Positions 24,182-32,896 of a stretch of DNA of 41,782 nt are shown one piece after another (within the stretch, counting starts at the first letter, position 1; every line of letters starts with the position of its first letter). Source of the DNA: Xanthobacter agilis (GTDB lineage Bacteria > Pseudomonadota > Alphaproteobacteria > Rhizobiales > Xanthobacteraceae); contig NZ_JABWGX010000035.1 in NCBI RefSeq assembly GCF_021730435.1, forward strand, positions 1 through 41,782, in the 5' to 3' direction. A program made the position numbers and the translations under genes. Below the pieces are notes generated by a model that was not told the origin of the DNA, did not search any database, and saw only the letters and a program-made list of their open reading frames with translations.

Positions 24182-25126
24182 ATGAAAGACCTTCATCTTT
24201 CACGCCGCGGATTTCTGGTGGCATCCGCCGGTGCGGCCGCGACAGGCCTCCTGGGTCAGGCCGCGTTCGCGGCCGCGCCGATCCGCATTGGCGTCGGCTC
24301 CGATCCGGTGTTCGTCGCCTTCTATCTGGCGGCGCACGAGAAGCTGTTTGCCGCCGAGGGCGTGGATGCGGTGCTCCAGCTCTATGCTGATGGAGGCGAG
24401 GCCATGAATGCGCTGGTGGCGCAGCAGGTGGATCTGGCGGCCGCCGCCGAACCCACCAACCTGGTGCGGCTTGGCCGGGCCGACCTGCGCCCGCTTGCCG
24501 TGGTCTACCAGTCCGGCCGCTACGTCAAGCTGGTGCTGGGCCCAAAGGTGAAGAGTCCCAAGGACATCAAGCGCTTCGGCATTGTGCCGGGCTCGATCTC
24601 CGAATATTGCGCGGGCCTGACGCTGGCGGCCGAGGGGCTCGATCCGACGACGGTGACCATGGTGCCCTCCGGTCCGCCGGAATTGCCGGCGCTTCTCGCC
24701 CGGGGCGACATCGACGCTTTCTTCGCGTGGGAGCCATGGCCCGCAAACGCGGTCGCCCAAGGCGGCCGGGTGGCGCTCACCAGCAAGGATGTGGGCTATA
24801 CCGATACCATCTGGCTGACCGCGAGCGCCGCTATCCTGAAGAGCGACCCGGCGGGGCTACAGGGCATTCTGCGCGCCCTCGCCAAGGCCTCGGAAATCGC
24901 CCGCACGGAGCCTGAGCGGGCCGCTGCGGCGGTGAAGGCGGTCACGCGCATTCCTGTCGAAACGAGCCTCAAGGCCTTCAAGGATATGACGCCGCTGGTG
25001 CGTGATTTCACCCCGGAAGACCTCAAGAGCTATGATGGTATCGCCAAATTCCTCGCCGATCATAAGGTGACAAAGGAAGTCGTCCATTATCGCGAGGCGC
25101 TCCAAATCGGCTTCTACAAGGGTTGA
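24182..25126 (+). CDS. ABC transporter substrate-binding protein, SsuA/TauA type, Tat-exported
   Basis: The 314-aa protein carries a twin-arginine signal (SRRGFLVASAGAAATGLL) with cleavage near AFAAAP, then an NMT1/SsuA-like periplasmic binding fold (IRIGVGSDPVFVAFYLAAHEKLFAAEGVD, ALVAQQVDLAAAAEP, FFAWEPWPANAV). This class imports sulfonates, nitrate, pyrimidines or aromatic acids. It works with the ATPase and permease genes directly downstream. Tat export suggests folding before transport. Its place between the second monooxygenase and Rieske genes suggests it imports their substrate. Confidence 0.9.
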   Translation: MKDLHLSRRGFLVASAGAAATGLLGQAAFAAAPIRIGVGSDPVFVAFYLAAHEKLFAAEGVDAVLQLYADGGEAMNALVAQQVDLAAAAEPTNLVRLGRADLRPLAVVYQSGRYVKLVLGPKVKSPKDIKRFGIVPGSISEYCAGLTLAAEGLDPTTVTMVPSGPPELPALLARGDIDAFFAWEPWPANAVAQGGRVALTSKDVGYTDTIWLTASAAILKSDPAGLQGILRALAKASEIARTEPERAAAAVKAVTRIPVETSLKAFKDMTPLVRDFTPEDLKSYDGIAKFLADHKVTKEVVHYREALQIGFYKG

Positions 25127-25132
25127 TGCGAG

Positions 25133-25921
25133 ATGCAGGGCGCCTCAATCTCCCTTGATCACGTCGGGATCTCATTCGGCGACGCGCAAATCGTGTCGAA
25201 TGTGAATCTCGAGATCCGTCCGGGCGAATTCATCTGCCTGCTCGGGCCGAGCGGCTGCGGCAAGTCCACCTTGCTCAACGCCATTGCCGGGTTCCTGCCG
25301 GTCCAGGGCAGGATCGAGGTCAATGAGAGCCCCGTCACCGGCCCGGGGCTCGACCGCGGGGTCGTGTTCCAGTCGGCCGAGGTGCTGTTTCCGTGGCTGA
25401 CGATCCGCGAAAACGTCGAATACGGATTGCGCCTGCGCGGCACGCCCGCGTTGGCGCGGCGCGAGAAGGCCGATCATTTTCTCGGCCTGGTCGGCCTCAC
25501 CCATGCGGCGGAGAAGTTCCCCGCCCAGCTTTCGGGCGGCATGCGCCAGCGCGCCCAGATTGCCCGTGTGCTCATTAACGAGCCGCACGTGGTGCTGATG
25601 GACGAACCCTTCGGCGCGCTTGATGCCCAGACCCGCGAAGTGCTCCAGGTCGAGCTTGATCGCATCTGGCGCGAGAGCGGGTGCACCATCGTCTTCGTCA
25701 CCCATGACATCTGGGAGGCGCTGCTCCTGGCCGACCGGGTGGTGGTGATGACGGCCGGCCCGCGCGCCGGAATCAAAACAATTGAGACCATCGACCTGCC
25801 CCATCCCCGGGACCAGGGCAGCAGTGAGTGCCTCGCCCTGTTTCGCCGCCTGCGCGACGACATCGGCGCCGAAGTCAAGCAAGCCCTGCGTCAGCAGGGG
25901 CTGAACCGGGAGCCCGTGTGA
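25133..25921 (+). CDS. ABC transporter ATPase, SsuB/TauB type
   Basis: The 262-aa ATPase has Walker A (GPSGCGKST), signature LSGGMRQRAQIAR, Walker B (VVLMDEPFGALD) and the switch histidine in FVTHDIWEALLLADR. The spacing matches the nitrate/sulfonate/taurine family. It is encoded 6 bp after the binding-protein gene and 2 bp before the permease gene, with a tight operon layout. Confidence 0.93.
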   Translation: MQGASISLDHVGISFGDAQIVSNVNLEIRPGEFICLLGPSGCGKSTLLNAIAGFLPVQGRIEVNESPVTGPGLDRGVVFQSAEVLFPWLTIRENVEYGLRLRGTPALARREKADHFLGLVGLTHAAEKFPAQLSGGMRQRAQIARVLINEPHVVLMDEPFGALDAQTREVLQVELDRIWRESGCTIVFVTHDIWEALLLADRVVVMTAGPRAGIKTIETIDLPHPRDQGSSECLALFRRLRDDIGAEVKQALRQQGLNREPV

Positions 25922-25923
25922 CC

Positions 25924-26727
25924 ATGAGCGATACCACGCAAAGCCCGGGGGTGCGCCTGCCCTTGAGCACGCTGCGCTTCAAGGCGATGGCGACCAAAGT
26001 GTCGGTGGGGCCGCTGTCGGTGCTCGCGGGGCTGCTGCTCTGGCATGTCGCCTCGCTTTACACCTCGCCTCTCTTCCTTCCCTCGCCGCTGACGGTGTGG
26101 CGTACCGCCCTTGAGATGCTGGCGGACGGATCGCTGCTGGAATCGGTCGCGGCATCCGCTTGGCGCATCGCCGCCGGCTGGGCGGCGGGTGTCGCGGTCG
26201 GGGTGCCGCTCGGGGTCTTCATGGGCCGCTTCCCGGTGATCCGGCTCATGGTTGATCCCTATATCGAGTTCTTCCGCTTCATCCCGCCGATCGCGTTCGT
26301 GACGCTGGCCGTCATCTGGCTTGGTCCGGGCGAGATCACGAAGATCGCGCTGATCTTCTACACGACTGTGTTCATCGTGACCTTGAACACCATCGCCGGG
26401 GTGAAGGCGGTGAACCCGCTGCGCCTTCAGGCCGCGCGCAGCCTCGGCGCCAATGCAATCTCCGAGATGACCACGGTGATCCTGCCCTCCACCGTTCCGT
26501 TCATGGTCACCGGCGCGCGGATCGCCATGGGTAATTCGTTCCTCACGGTGGTTTCGGCGGAGATCGTGTCGGCTCAGACGGGCCTTGGTGCCATGATCTG
26601 GACCGCGCGCAACTTCGCACGGACCGACTGGGTGTTCGTCGGCATCATCGCGCTCGGCATCCTCGGCTACGTGTTCGACCGGGTGCTGCGCCTGGCGAGC
26701 AACAAGCTGCTGAACCGCTATCAGTGA
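25924..26727 (+). CDS. ABC transporter permease, SsuC/TauC type
   Basis: The 267-aa inner-membrane protein has about six hydrophobic segments and the binding-protein-dependent permease loop with EAA-like motif (AARSLGANAISEMTTVILPSTVP). It pairs with the ATPase encoded just upstream. ATG 25924 is taken as start; an in-frame GTG at 25918 would overlap the previous stop codon and is possible. The next gene, the second Rieske alpha subunit, starts 96 bp later. Confidence 0.92.
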   Translation: MSDTTQSPGVRLPLSTLRFKAMATKVSVGPLSVLAGLLLWHVASLYTSPLFLPSPLTVWRTALEMLADGSLLESVAASAWRIAAGWAAGVAVGVPLGVFMGRFPVIRLMVDPYIEFFRFIPPIAFVTLAVIWLGPGEITKIALIFYTTVFIVTLNTIAGVKAVNPLRLQAARSLGANAISEMTTVILPSTVPFMVTGARIAMGNSFLTVVSAEIVSAQTGLGAMIWTARNFARTDWVFVGIIALGILGYVFDRVLRLASNKLLNRYQ

Positions 26728-26823
26728 CCGGCCGTAACACTGCGCAGCTTGCCGCGCCGCCTTTCGCGTCGCCCCCGGCCACCGCCGGCCGGGTGCGGCC
26801 AAGCCAGAGATTGGATCTGCCCC

Positions 26824-28095
26824 ATGACTGAAACCGTGCATTCCGCGCCTGGCCGCTTCGATGCGATGCTCAAGGAAGACCGCGCCCTGACCCGCCTCTA
26901 TACCGATGCGGCGCTGTTCGAGGAAGAACTGGAAAAGATCTTCACCAAGACCTGGGTCTGGGTTGCCCATGCCTCCGAGATCGCGGAGCCCGGCGACTTC
27001 AAGACGGCCAAGGTGGGCCGCGAGCCGGTGATTGTGACCCGCGACCGGAAGAAGAACGTCCACGTGCTCGTCAATCGGTGCCGTCATCGCGCCGCGACCG
27101 TGTGCGAGGTGGCAAAGGGCAAGAGCAACAGCTTCGTCTGCCCGTATCACGGCTGGGCCTATGCGCTGGATGGCAGCCTGCGCGGCGTGCCCTATGAGGA
27201 GAGCTATGCCGGCAAGCTCGAACGCGGCGCGCTCGGCCTGCGCGCGCTGAGGACCGAGGAATATAATGGCCTGATCTTCGCCACCTTCGACGACACTATT
27301 GAGCCATTGGTGGATTTTCTCGGTCCGGCACGCAAATGGATCGACCTCTTCATGAAGCAGAGCGCCGGATACCCGATGATGACACAGGGGGAGCACCGCT
27401 TCACATTTCCCGGAAACTGGAAGATCCAGCTCGAGAATACGACCGACGCTTATCACTTCCCCCTGGTGCACCGCACGTTCCTCAATCTCACCGACGGCGA
27501 GACCGAGGACATGTTCGACCTCATGAACAAGGGCGGCTGGGTGGAGGACTTGGGCCATGGCCACAGCGTCATGATCATGATGCCGGAACTGGTGGACCTG
27601 GAAGATGGGCTCGATGCGCCGTTTCCGGAGAAGTTCTCGGCTCTTGCGGAAGAGTTGCGATCCGAGGGACATGATGAAGCGAAGATTCGGCGCATCGTGC
27701 GGGCCGTGGGCGGGGCCGGCTTCAACCTCAACCTGTTCCCCAATCTCGGCTGCTCGGCCGCCTTCTTTCGTGTGCTCCAGCCCATCAGCGTCGACCAGAC
27801 GGAGGTGCGGCACGTGGCGCTAGGCATGAAGGGGGGGCCGGTGGCGGCCAATGTGGCGCGGTTGCGCATCCACGAATTCTTCCAGGGTCCCATGGGCTTC
27901 GGCAGTCCCGATGATGCCGAGGTCTGGGATCGGGTGCAACAGGGCGCTCAGGGTGGCGCCGACCTGTGGCTGATGTTGAACCGCAGCCTGGAGAATGAGG
28001 AGGCCACGCCGGAGGGCACGCGGCGCGGCGATGTCAGTTCGGAGATCGGGATGCGGGCGGCCTACCGCCAGTGGAAGACGATGATGGAGGCCTGA
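26824..28095 (+). CDS. Second Rieske dioxygenase alpha subunit
   Basis: The 423-aa protein has Rieske ligands Cys86, His88, Cys106 and His109, and iron ligands Asp208, His211 and His216 (NTTDAYHFPLVH), at exactly the same positions as the IacC-like protein. The N-terminal 220 residues of the two align without gaps and look more than half identical by eye. Differences concentrate at about 221-300, which surrounds the active site (for example FLNLTDGETEDMFDLMNKGG here against FIESLDKQAEETFTFLGREG), suggesting a changed substrate. It must receive electrons from a reductase not present in this cluster; the IacF-like reductase is the nearest candidate. It overlaps no neighbour; the beta gene begins immediately after. 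Confidence 0.9.
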   Translation: MTETVHSAPGRFDAMLKEDRALTRLYTDAALFEEELEKIFTKTWVWVAHASEIAEPGDFKTAKVGREPVIVTRDRKKNVHVLVNRCRHRAATVCEVAKGKSNSFVCPYHGWAYALDGSLRGVPYEESYAGKLERGALGLRALRTEEYNGLIFATFDDTIEPLVDFLGPARKWIDLFMKQSAGYPMMTQGEHRFTFPGNWKIQLENTTDAYHFPLVHRTFLNLTDGETEDMFDLMNKGGWVEDLGHGHSVMIMMPELVDLEDGLDAPFPEKFSALAEELRSEGHDEAKIRRIVRAVGGAGFNLNLFPNLGCSAAFFRVLQPISVDQTEVRHVALGMKGGPVAANVARLRIHEFFQGPMGFGSPDDAEVWDRVQQGAQGGADLWLMLNRSLENEEATPEGTRRGDVSSEIGMRAAYRQWKTMMEA

Positions 28096-28096
28096 C

Positions 28097-28591
28097 GTGA
28101 GCATGCCGTTTCTGGTGAAAGACACCGCCCTTCTGGAAGCCATGGCCTTCGTCTGGCTGGAGGCCGATCGCCTCGACCACGCCGAGTTCGAGGACTGGCT
28201 CGCCATGTGGACGCCGGATGCGCACTATATCGTTCCGGTGGAGCCCGGCACGGGCGAGTTCGAGACCCATCTGAACTACGCTTATGACGACCATGCCATG
28301 CGGTGCAAGCGGATCGAGCGCATGCAGAGCGGTGTGTCGGTCTCCGCCTCGCCGGTGGCACGCACCATCCGCTCGCTGTCGCGCTTTCGCCTGCTCGCCG
28401 ACGAGGGGCAATGGGTGGACCTGCGCTGCATGCAGCGCCTGACCGAGTTCCGCCGCGCCCGCGAGCGCACCTATGTCGCGGACATGGAATATCGCCTGGA
28501 GCGGGGCGCGGAGGGGTTCAAGATCGGGCGCAAGGTGGTTCGCCTGATCAATGCCGACCATGCGCTGGGCGGCATCAGCTACATCCTGTGA
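28097..28591 (+). CDS. Second Rieske dioxygenase beta subunit
   Basis: The 164-aa NTF2-like small subunit has blocks shared with the IacD-like protein: EADRLDHAEFEDWLAMWTPD, HLNYAYDDHAMRCKRIERM, and KVVRLINADHALGGISYIL. The GTG at 28097 has GGAGG six bases upstream and is preferred; the ATG at 28103 is an alternative. Only one base separates the alpha-subunit stop from the GTG. The role is structural support of the alpha subunit. Confidence 0.88.
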   Translation: MSMPFLVKDTALLEAMAFVWLEADRLDHAEFEDWLAMWTPDAHYIVPVEPGTGEFETHLNYAYDDHAMRCKRIERMQSGVSVSASPVARTIRSLSRFRLLADEGQWVDLRCMQRLTEFRRARERTYVADMEYRLERGAEGFKIGRKVVRLINADHALGGISYIL

Positions 28592-28676
28592 GCGGGGGCG
28601 GGCCGGGGGCTCGGCGCGCCCCTGGGATCCGCACCCGTTCCGTATCTTGAATTTCTTGATCACGAGGGACCGGAGA

Positions 28677-29240
28677 ATGGAAGATCTCGAGAAGAAGTTG
28701 GCCGCCCTTTCCCAGCGTATCGACATATTGGAGGCGGAAGCGGAGATCCGCCGCATCCAGGCGCGCTACATGTTCCTCTGCGACACGCCCATGCCCGAAT
28801 ATGGCGTGACATCCGACACGCAGCGCATCGACCTGATCCTCGCCCTCTATACCGATGACGCCGTCTGGGAAGGCGTGGGCGAATACTATAACGGCCAGTT
28901 CGGCCGGGCCGAGGGGGTGGCCGCCATTCGCCAGCATTTCGAAGCCTTCTGGGGGCAGAAGCAGGATCCGGCCCTGCTCCTGAACTGCCACTATCTCACC
29001 TCGGAGCAGATTCATGTGACGGGTGACACCGCCACCGGGCAGTGGGTTCACATGCAGCCCTGGATCTTTTCGGATGGCAAGGCGCTCCTGCGTTCGTCCC
29101 GGCTCAACAATGCCTTTCGCAGGGAGCGGAATGGCGCCTGGAAGATCACCCGCACACGCACCGAGAATGTCTTCGTTGCGCCCCTTCCCGCCGGCTGGGC
29201 CTCCGATTTCCCCGCCGCCTCGGTGCTCATGAAGCCGTAA
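28677..29240 (+). CDS. SnoaL/NTF2-like protein
   Basis: The 187-aa protein begins with a charged helix (LEKKLAALSQRIDILEAEAEIRRIQARYMFLCD), then a SnoaL_4-type domain with YTDDAVWEG and the C-terminal WKITRTRTENVF. Members include small isomerases, dehydratases and dioxygenase small subunits. As it lies behind an existing beta subunit, an isomerase or hydratase step on the dioxygenase product is more likely than a second structural subunit; that is inference. ATG 28677 has GGAG very close upstream. No catalytic residue can be assigned with confidence. Confidence 0.8.
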   Translation: MEDLEKKLAALSQRIDILEAEAEIRRIQARYMFLCDTPMPEYGVTSDTQRIDLILALYTDDAVWEGVGEYYNGQFGRAEGVAAIRQHFEAFWGQKQDPALLLNCHYLTSEQIHVTGDTATGQWVHMQPWIFSDGKALLRSSRLNNAFRRERNGAWKITRTRTENVFVAPLPAGWASDFPAASVLMKP

Positions 29241-29261
29241 AACTGCACCGCAGGGGGGCTC

Positions 29262-29480
29262 ATGCCGTATAGGACGAGGATGTGGCAGGTCTACCGCCTG
29301 CGCGGATACTTGGTCACGGTCATTCAGCAATGGCATGATCCACATGGCCAACCCATGGTGCGCGTCGCCACGGCGGGCGAGGGGGATCGGCTGGCGGCCG
29401 GCATGGCGGAGCGCACCTTTCTCGCCGCAGCCGCCTTCGTCGCCGAGGACGGGGTGGAGATTGTGGAGGGCGCGCGCTGA
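29262..29480 (+). CDS. Small unknown protein (72 aa)
   Basis: A short ORF with CAGGGGGG just before its ATG, in line with the operon 21 bp after the SnoaL-like gene. The product (WQVYRLRGYLVTVIQQWHDPHGQPMVRVA, then a helical Ala-rich tail) has no recognised family. Codon third positions are GC-rich like its neighbours. It could be an accessory protein of the second oxygenase system. Confidence 0.5.
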   Translation: MPYRTRMWQVYRLRGYLVTVIQQWHDPHGQPMVRVATAGEGDRLAAGMAERTFLAAAAFVAEDGVEIVEGAR

Positions 29481-29543
29481 ACGCGGCGTCTCAGGGCCAC
29501 TTCCCGCTTGCAATTCGGCAAATGGATTAGGTTAATTCCCACC

Positions 29544-30509
29544 ATGAGCCAAATGAATGTGAATGTCTTCGACCTCAATCTCGTCCGGGTGTTCCTGGCG
29601 ATCTGGGAGCTGCGGAGCGTGACCTCGGCGGCTGACCGGCTGGGTCTTACCCAGCCGGCGGTCAGTCACTCCCTTCGGCGACTGCGGGAACAGTTTTCTG
29701 ACCCGCTGTTCGTGCGGGTTGGCCAGCGCATGGAGCCGACGGAGGCGGCATGGCGCCTTTATGATCCGTTCAATCGCGCTTTGCGGGTGATCCAGCAGAC
29801 CATCCTCAACCACGACGCGTTCGTGCCGGAGCTCTCCGAGCGGACCTTCACCATCGCCATGTCCGACATTTCCGAATTCTACCTGCTGCCGCAGCTGATC
29901 GCGCACCTGGAGGTGGTCGCGCCATCAGTGCGGGTGCGCTCGGTGCAGCTTGATGCCTCCACCATCGCCGGATCGTTGCGGACTGGGCAGGTAGACTTGG
30001 CGCTCGGCTACCTGCCGGCGCTGAGCGACGCCGAGATCTCCAGCAGCTTTCTCCTTGATGACAGTTTTGTATGCTTGGTGAGCAACCGCCATGGCGCGGC
30101 CGGTTTGCCCCTTGGACCGGAGGGGTTCGCGCAGCTCAATTTCGTGGATGTCTCGGTTCATGCCACCGGTTACAAGCGTGTGCAGGAGCTTCTTGGCGAG
30201 CTTGGCGCGCGCTGGACCACCACGACGCGCATTGAACATTTCACAGTCGTGCCGGAACTTGTGCGCAATACGAATCTGGCCGCCATTTTCCCGCTTTCCG
30301 CGGCCTCGCGCATCGCCTCTCCAGGGGATTTCAGCTTCCTGGAATTGCCGTTCGATCTGCCCAGCATCGATGTGCGGGTGCATCTCCACGCCAATTTTCA
30401 GAATGATCCGGGGCTTTTGTGGATGCGCGACGCGATGTCCGAGATCTTCCGTGTCTCGGCCGACCACATGATCCGCGACATGCGGTTGGTGCCGGCGCAG
30501 GGCAGTTGA
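29544..30509 (+). CDS. LysR-family transcriptional regulator
   Basis: The 321-aa protein has an N-terminal winged HTH (FDLNLVRVFLAIWELRSVTSAADRLGLTQPAVSHSLRRLREQFSDPLFVRVGQRMEPT) and a periplasmic-binding-like effector domain. LysR proteins usually activate a neighbouring operon when a pathway intermediate binds. It is encoded 63 bp after the 72-aa gene on the same strand, so it may be read through from the second oxygenase operon and control it. ATG 29544 is chosen; ATG 29553 and an ATG at 29508 are alternatives and none has a strong ribosome binding site. Confidence 0.9.
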   Translation: MSQMNVNVFDLNLVRVFLAIWELRSVTSAADRLGLTQPAVSHSLRRLREQFSDPLFVRVGQRMEPTEAAWRLYDPFNRALRVIQQTILNHDAFVPELSERTFTIAMSDISEFYLLPQLIAHLEVVAPSVRVRSVQLDASTIAGSLRTGQVDLALGYLPALSDAEISSSFLLDDSFVCLVSNRHGAAGLPLGPEGFAQLNFVDVSVHATGYKRVQELLGELGARWTTTTRIEHFTVVPELVRNTNLAAIFPLSAASRIASPGDFSFLELPFDLPSIDVRVHLHANFQNDPGLLWMRDAMSEIFRVSADHMIRDMRLVPAQGS

Positions 30510-30574
30510 GCTGGCCCTGCCGCGCGTCGAGCGCCGACATCCGCCACCCTTGGCCACGCTGCTGCCCGCCAATT

Positions 30575-31048
30575 TGAACTTCGCCCGAAAAAGTGGACGG
30601 GGTTAAGCCGCTCCGCATTCCATCTCGGTTGGGCTGATGTAGCCGAGAGCCGAGTGCGGGCGACGGGGATTGTAGAAGCTCTCGATGTGCCCGAACAGGT
30701 CTCGTCGCGCCTCAGTCCTCGTGGCATCGAGTCGATGGTGGACCCTCTCGGTTTTCAGGATGTGACCCGTCCTGGATTCACTGAAGGCGTCTTGAGGGAC
30801 GGGGTGTCGATCGCCCGCATCAGGGCGAGGGTCTCAGCGGTTTGGGTCCGCAGGCCGCCGTAGAAAGCCGACCGGCTGATGCCGACCGGCGCGCGCGCAC
30901 GCGTGATCGGCAGCTGAGGGTGATCCGATCAACAGCCGCCCGTTCGTTTGAACGCCTCCGGAAACGCCCGGCGCCGTGCGCCCATCGAACACTCCTCTCA
31001 AGCTCGCAAAAGCTAACAGGGGTGTCCACCAAAACGGGGGGAGGATCA
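30575..31048 (-). mobile_element. Internally deleted IS3-family insertion sequence
   Basis: The 474 bp are bounded by imperfect inverted repeats: TGAACTTCGCCCG...GTGGAC on the left and, read from the right end, TGATCCTCCCCCCG...GTGGAC. Reading the minus strand from the right end gives an OrfA-like start (GARRRAFPEAFKR), a piece of OrfB (ISRSAFYGGLRTQTAETLALMRAID) and the OrfB C-terminus (LKTERVHH, TRTEARRDLFGHIESFYNPR, HSALGYISPTEME) ending at TAA 30603-30605. The DDE catalytic core and most of both frames are missing, so it cannot transpose by itself. No target duplication is evident. It marks the junction between the oxygenase clusters and the zinc island. Confidence 0.8.
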
Positions 31049-31109
31049 TGGCGCTGAGCGGACTCAACGACCCCAAGATGACCGCGGACTCGGAAGTCCT
31101 CCCATGGCA

Positions 31110-32324
31110 TCAGGCTGGAGCGGCTTCCCACGAGGGGAAGGGGTCGGGCAGGTGCTTGAGCTTGTCGGGGTCGAAGCGCTTGGGGTCGGCCGGGCCCACG
31201 AGGCAGGCGTCGAGGGTGGCGCGCATGGCGCTCTCATCGAGGTTCATGCCGATGAAGACCAGTTCCTGCTTGCGGTCGCCATAGCCGGGCACCCAGTTCG
31301 AGCGGAGCCAGGAGCGCCAATCGGGTTGGGTTGGCCAGTATTCCTTGGGCACGCTCGCCCACCAGCGGCCGATGGTGCCGGTCTGGCAGATGGCGCCGGC
31401 CAAGCTCATCTCGCCCACCCGTCCCGGCCGGGTGGCCAGCCAGAACAGTCCCTTGGCGCGCACCAGGCCGGGCCAGGTCTCGCACAGGAAGTCATGGAAC
31501 CGTTCGGGATGGAACGGCCGGCGGGCCCGGTAGACGAAGCTCGAGACGCCATATTCCTCGGTTTCCGGCACATGATCCTTGAAGCCGTTGAGCTCCTTGA
31601 ACCAGACCGGATGGGTGCTCGCCTTCTCGAAATCGAACCGCCCGGTGCCCAGGACGTCCGAAAGCGCCACCTTTGAATAGTCGGTCTCGATGAGGCAAGC
31701 ATCGGGATTGAGGGATTTCACCACGCCGCGCACGGCGGCGAGCTTCTCCCCATCGACCGCGGACATCTTGTTGAGCACAACCACGTCGGCAAATTCGATC
31801 TGGTCGGTGAGGAGGTCGACCAGGGTGCGGTTGTCCTCGTCGCCGGCGGTCTCGCCCCGGTCGCGCAGGAAGTCGCGGGAGCCGAAGTCCTTGAGCAGGT
31901 TGGCGGCATCCACCACGGTCACCATGGTGTCGAGCCGGGCGATGTCGGAGAGGGATTGGCCGGCCTCGTCGCGAAAGTCGAAGGTGGCGGCGACCGGCAG
32001 CGGCTCGGCGATGCCGGTGGATTCGATCAGCAGGTAGTCGAAGCGCCCCTCGTCGGCCAGGCGGCGCACCTCGGTGAGCAGATCGTCGCGCAGGGTGCAG
32101 CAGATGCAGCCGTTGGTCATCTCCACCAGCTTTTCCTGCGTGTGGGAGAGGTTGGCATTGCCCGAGCGCACCAGTTCGGCGTCGATGTTCACCTCGCTCA
32201 TGTCATTGACGATCACCGCGACCTTGAGCCCCTCGCGGTTGGACAGGATGTGATTGAGAAGCGTCGTTTTTCCCGATCCGAGAAAGCCGGACAATACCGT
32301 CACCGGCAGGCGATTATCCTGCAT
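31110..32324 (-). CDS. COG0523 (CobW-family) GTPase, zinc-linked type
   Basis: The 404-aa protein has Walker [12 protein letters not shown] (13-23), the metal-binding CxCC motif in NGCICC and the NKMSA nucleotide-specificity region. The CobW C-terminal domain ([26 protein letters not shown]) follows. COG0523 GTPases of the ZigA/ZNG1 kind are induced by zinc lack and hand zinc to client enzymes. A palindrome like that in front of zur lies about 65 bp upstream, and GGAG precedes the ATG at eight bases. It is probably its own transcription unit within the island; clients could be the FolE and ThrRS encoded next door. Confidence 0.9.
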   Translation of the reverse strand: MQDNRLPVTVLSGFLGSGKTTLLNHILSNREGLKVAVIVNDMSEVNIDAELVRSGNANLSHTQEKLVEMTNGCICCTLRDDLLTEVRRLADEGRFDYLLIESTGIAEPLPVAATFDFRDEAGQSLSDIARLDTMVTVVDAANLLKDFGSRDFLRDRGETAGDEDNRTLVDLLTDQIEFADVVVLNKMSAVDGEKLAAVRGVVKSLNPDACLIETDYSKVALSDVLGTGRFDFEKASTHPVWFKELNGFKDHVPETEEYGVSSFVYRARRPFHPERFHDFLCETWPGLVRAKGLFWLATRPGRVGEMSLAGAICQTGTIGRWWASVPKEYWPTQPDWRSWLRSNWVPGYGDRKQELVFIGMNLDESAMRATLDACLVGPADPKRFDPDKLKHLPDPFPSWEAAPA

Positions 32325-32390
32325 CTGTCTGCTCCAGAATGAAATGCCATGCGCGACCGTGGCCCAGGCTCGGGTCGAGTTGCGCGTTAA

Positions 32391-32405
32391 AGATATAATA
32401 TATCA
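32391..32405. promoter_or_regulatory. Putative Zur operator upstream of the COG0523 gene
   Basis: AGATAT-AAT-ATATCA, palindromic core GATAT-N3-ATATC, located between the VOC gene stop (32448) and the GTPase start (32324). The same 15-bp layout occurs at 35448 and 39838, all in otherwise GC-rich DNA. Confidence 0.65.
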
Positions 32406-32447
32406 TTTACAGCCGAGGCAGAAGTCCCGCTTCGGGGCGATCTCGCC

Positions 32448-32861
32448 CTATTGGCCCGTTGCCCATTGCGCCGTGTGCACGATGCACAGTTTGTTGCCTT
32501 CCGGATCGCGGACATAGGCGCCGTAATAGTCGGGGCCGTAGTGTGGCCGCAGCCCCGGAGCGCCCTTGTTCGTCCCGCGATGCTGGAGCGCGGCCCTCCA
32601 GGCCGCGTCGACAGCCTCGGGTGAGGGGGCCGCGAGGCTGACCTGCATGCCGTTGCCCCAGGTGGCTGGCAAACCGTTGTATGGGTATTGCACCCACAAT
32701 TGCGGCCAGGCCCGTCCCGGCGGGTGCCAGCACACCCCGTCGGGGCCGCCGTCCGGCTCCGGCGCGGCCCGCTCCAAGCCCAGCGGCGCGAGCAGCGCGT
32801 CATAGAAGCCGGCGAGGCGATCGAGATCGCGCGCGCCGATGATGATGTGACTGAACAGCAT
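32448..32861 (-). CDS. VOC (glyoxalase-like) family protein
   Basis: The 137-aa protein has the vicinal-oxygen-chelate fold: SHIIIGARDLDRLAGFYDALLAPLGLE at the N-terminus, LRPHYGPDYYGAYVRDPEGNKLCIVH at the C-terminus. Members include glyoxalases, resistance proteins and dioxygenases. The ATG at 32861 is fixed by an excellent ribosome binding site (GGGAGGA). An earlier ATG at 32900 would overlap the thrS stop but lacks one. It is the last gene of the zur-thrS-VOC unit. Its link with zinc is unclear; it may be a metal-tolerant substitute for another enzyme. Confidence 0.85.
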   Translation of the reverse strand: MLFSHIIIGARDLDRLAGFYDALLAPLGLERAAPEPDGGPDGVCWHPPGRAWPQLWVQYPYNGLPATWGNGMQVSLAAPSPEAVDAAWRAALQHRGTNKGAPGLRPHYGPDYYGAYVRDPEGNKLCIVHTAQWATGQ

Positions 32862-32896
32862 CCAGAATCCTCCCAATGCGGCAGGCCGCCCCTTCG

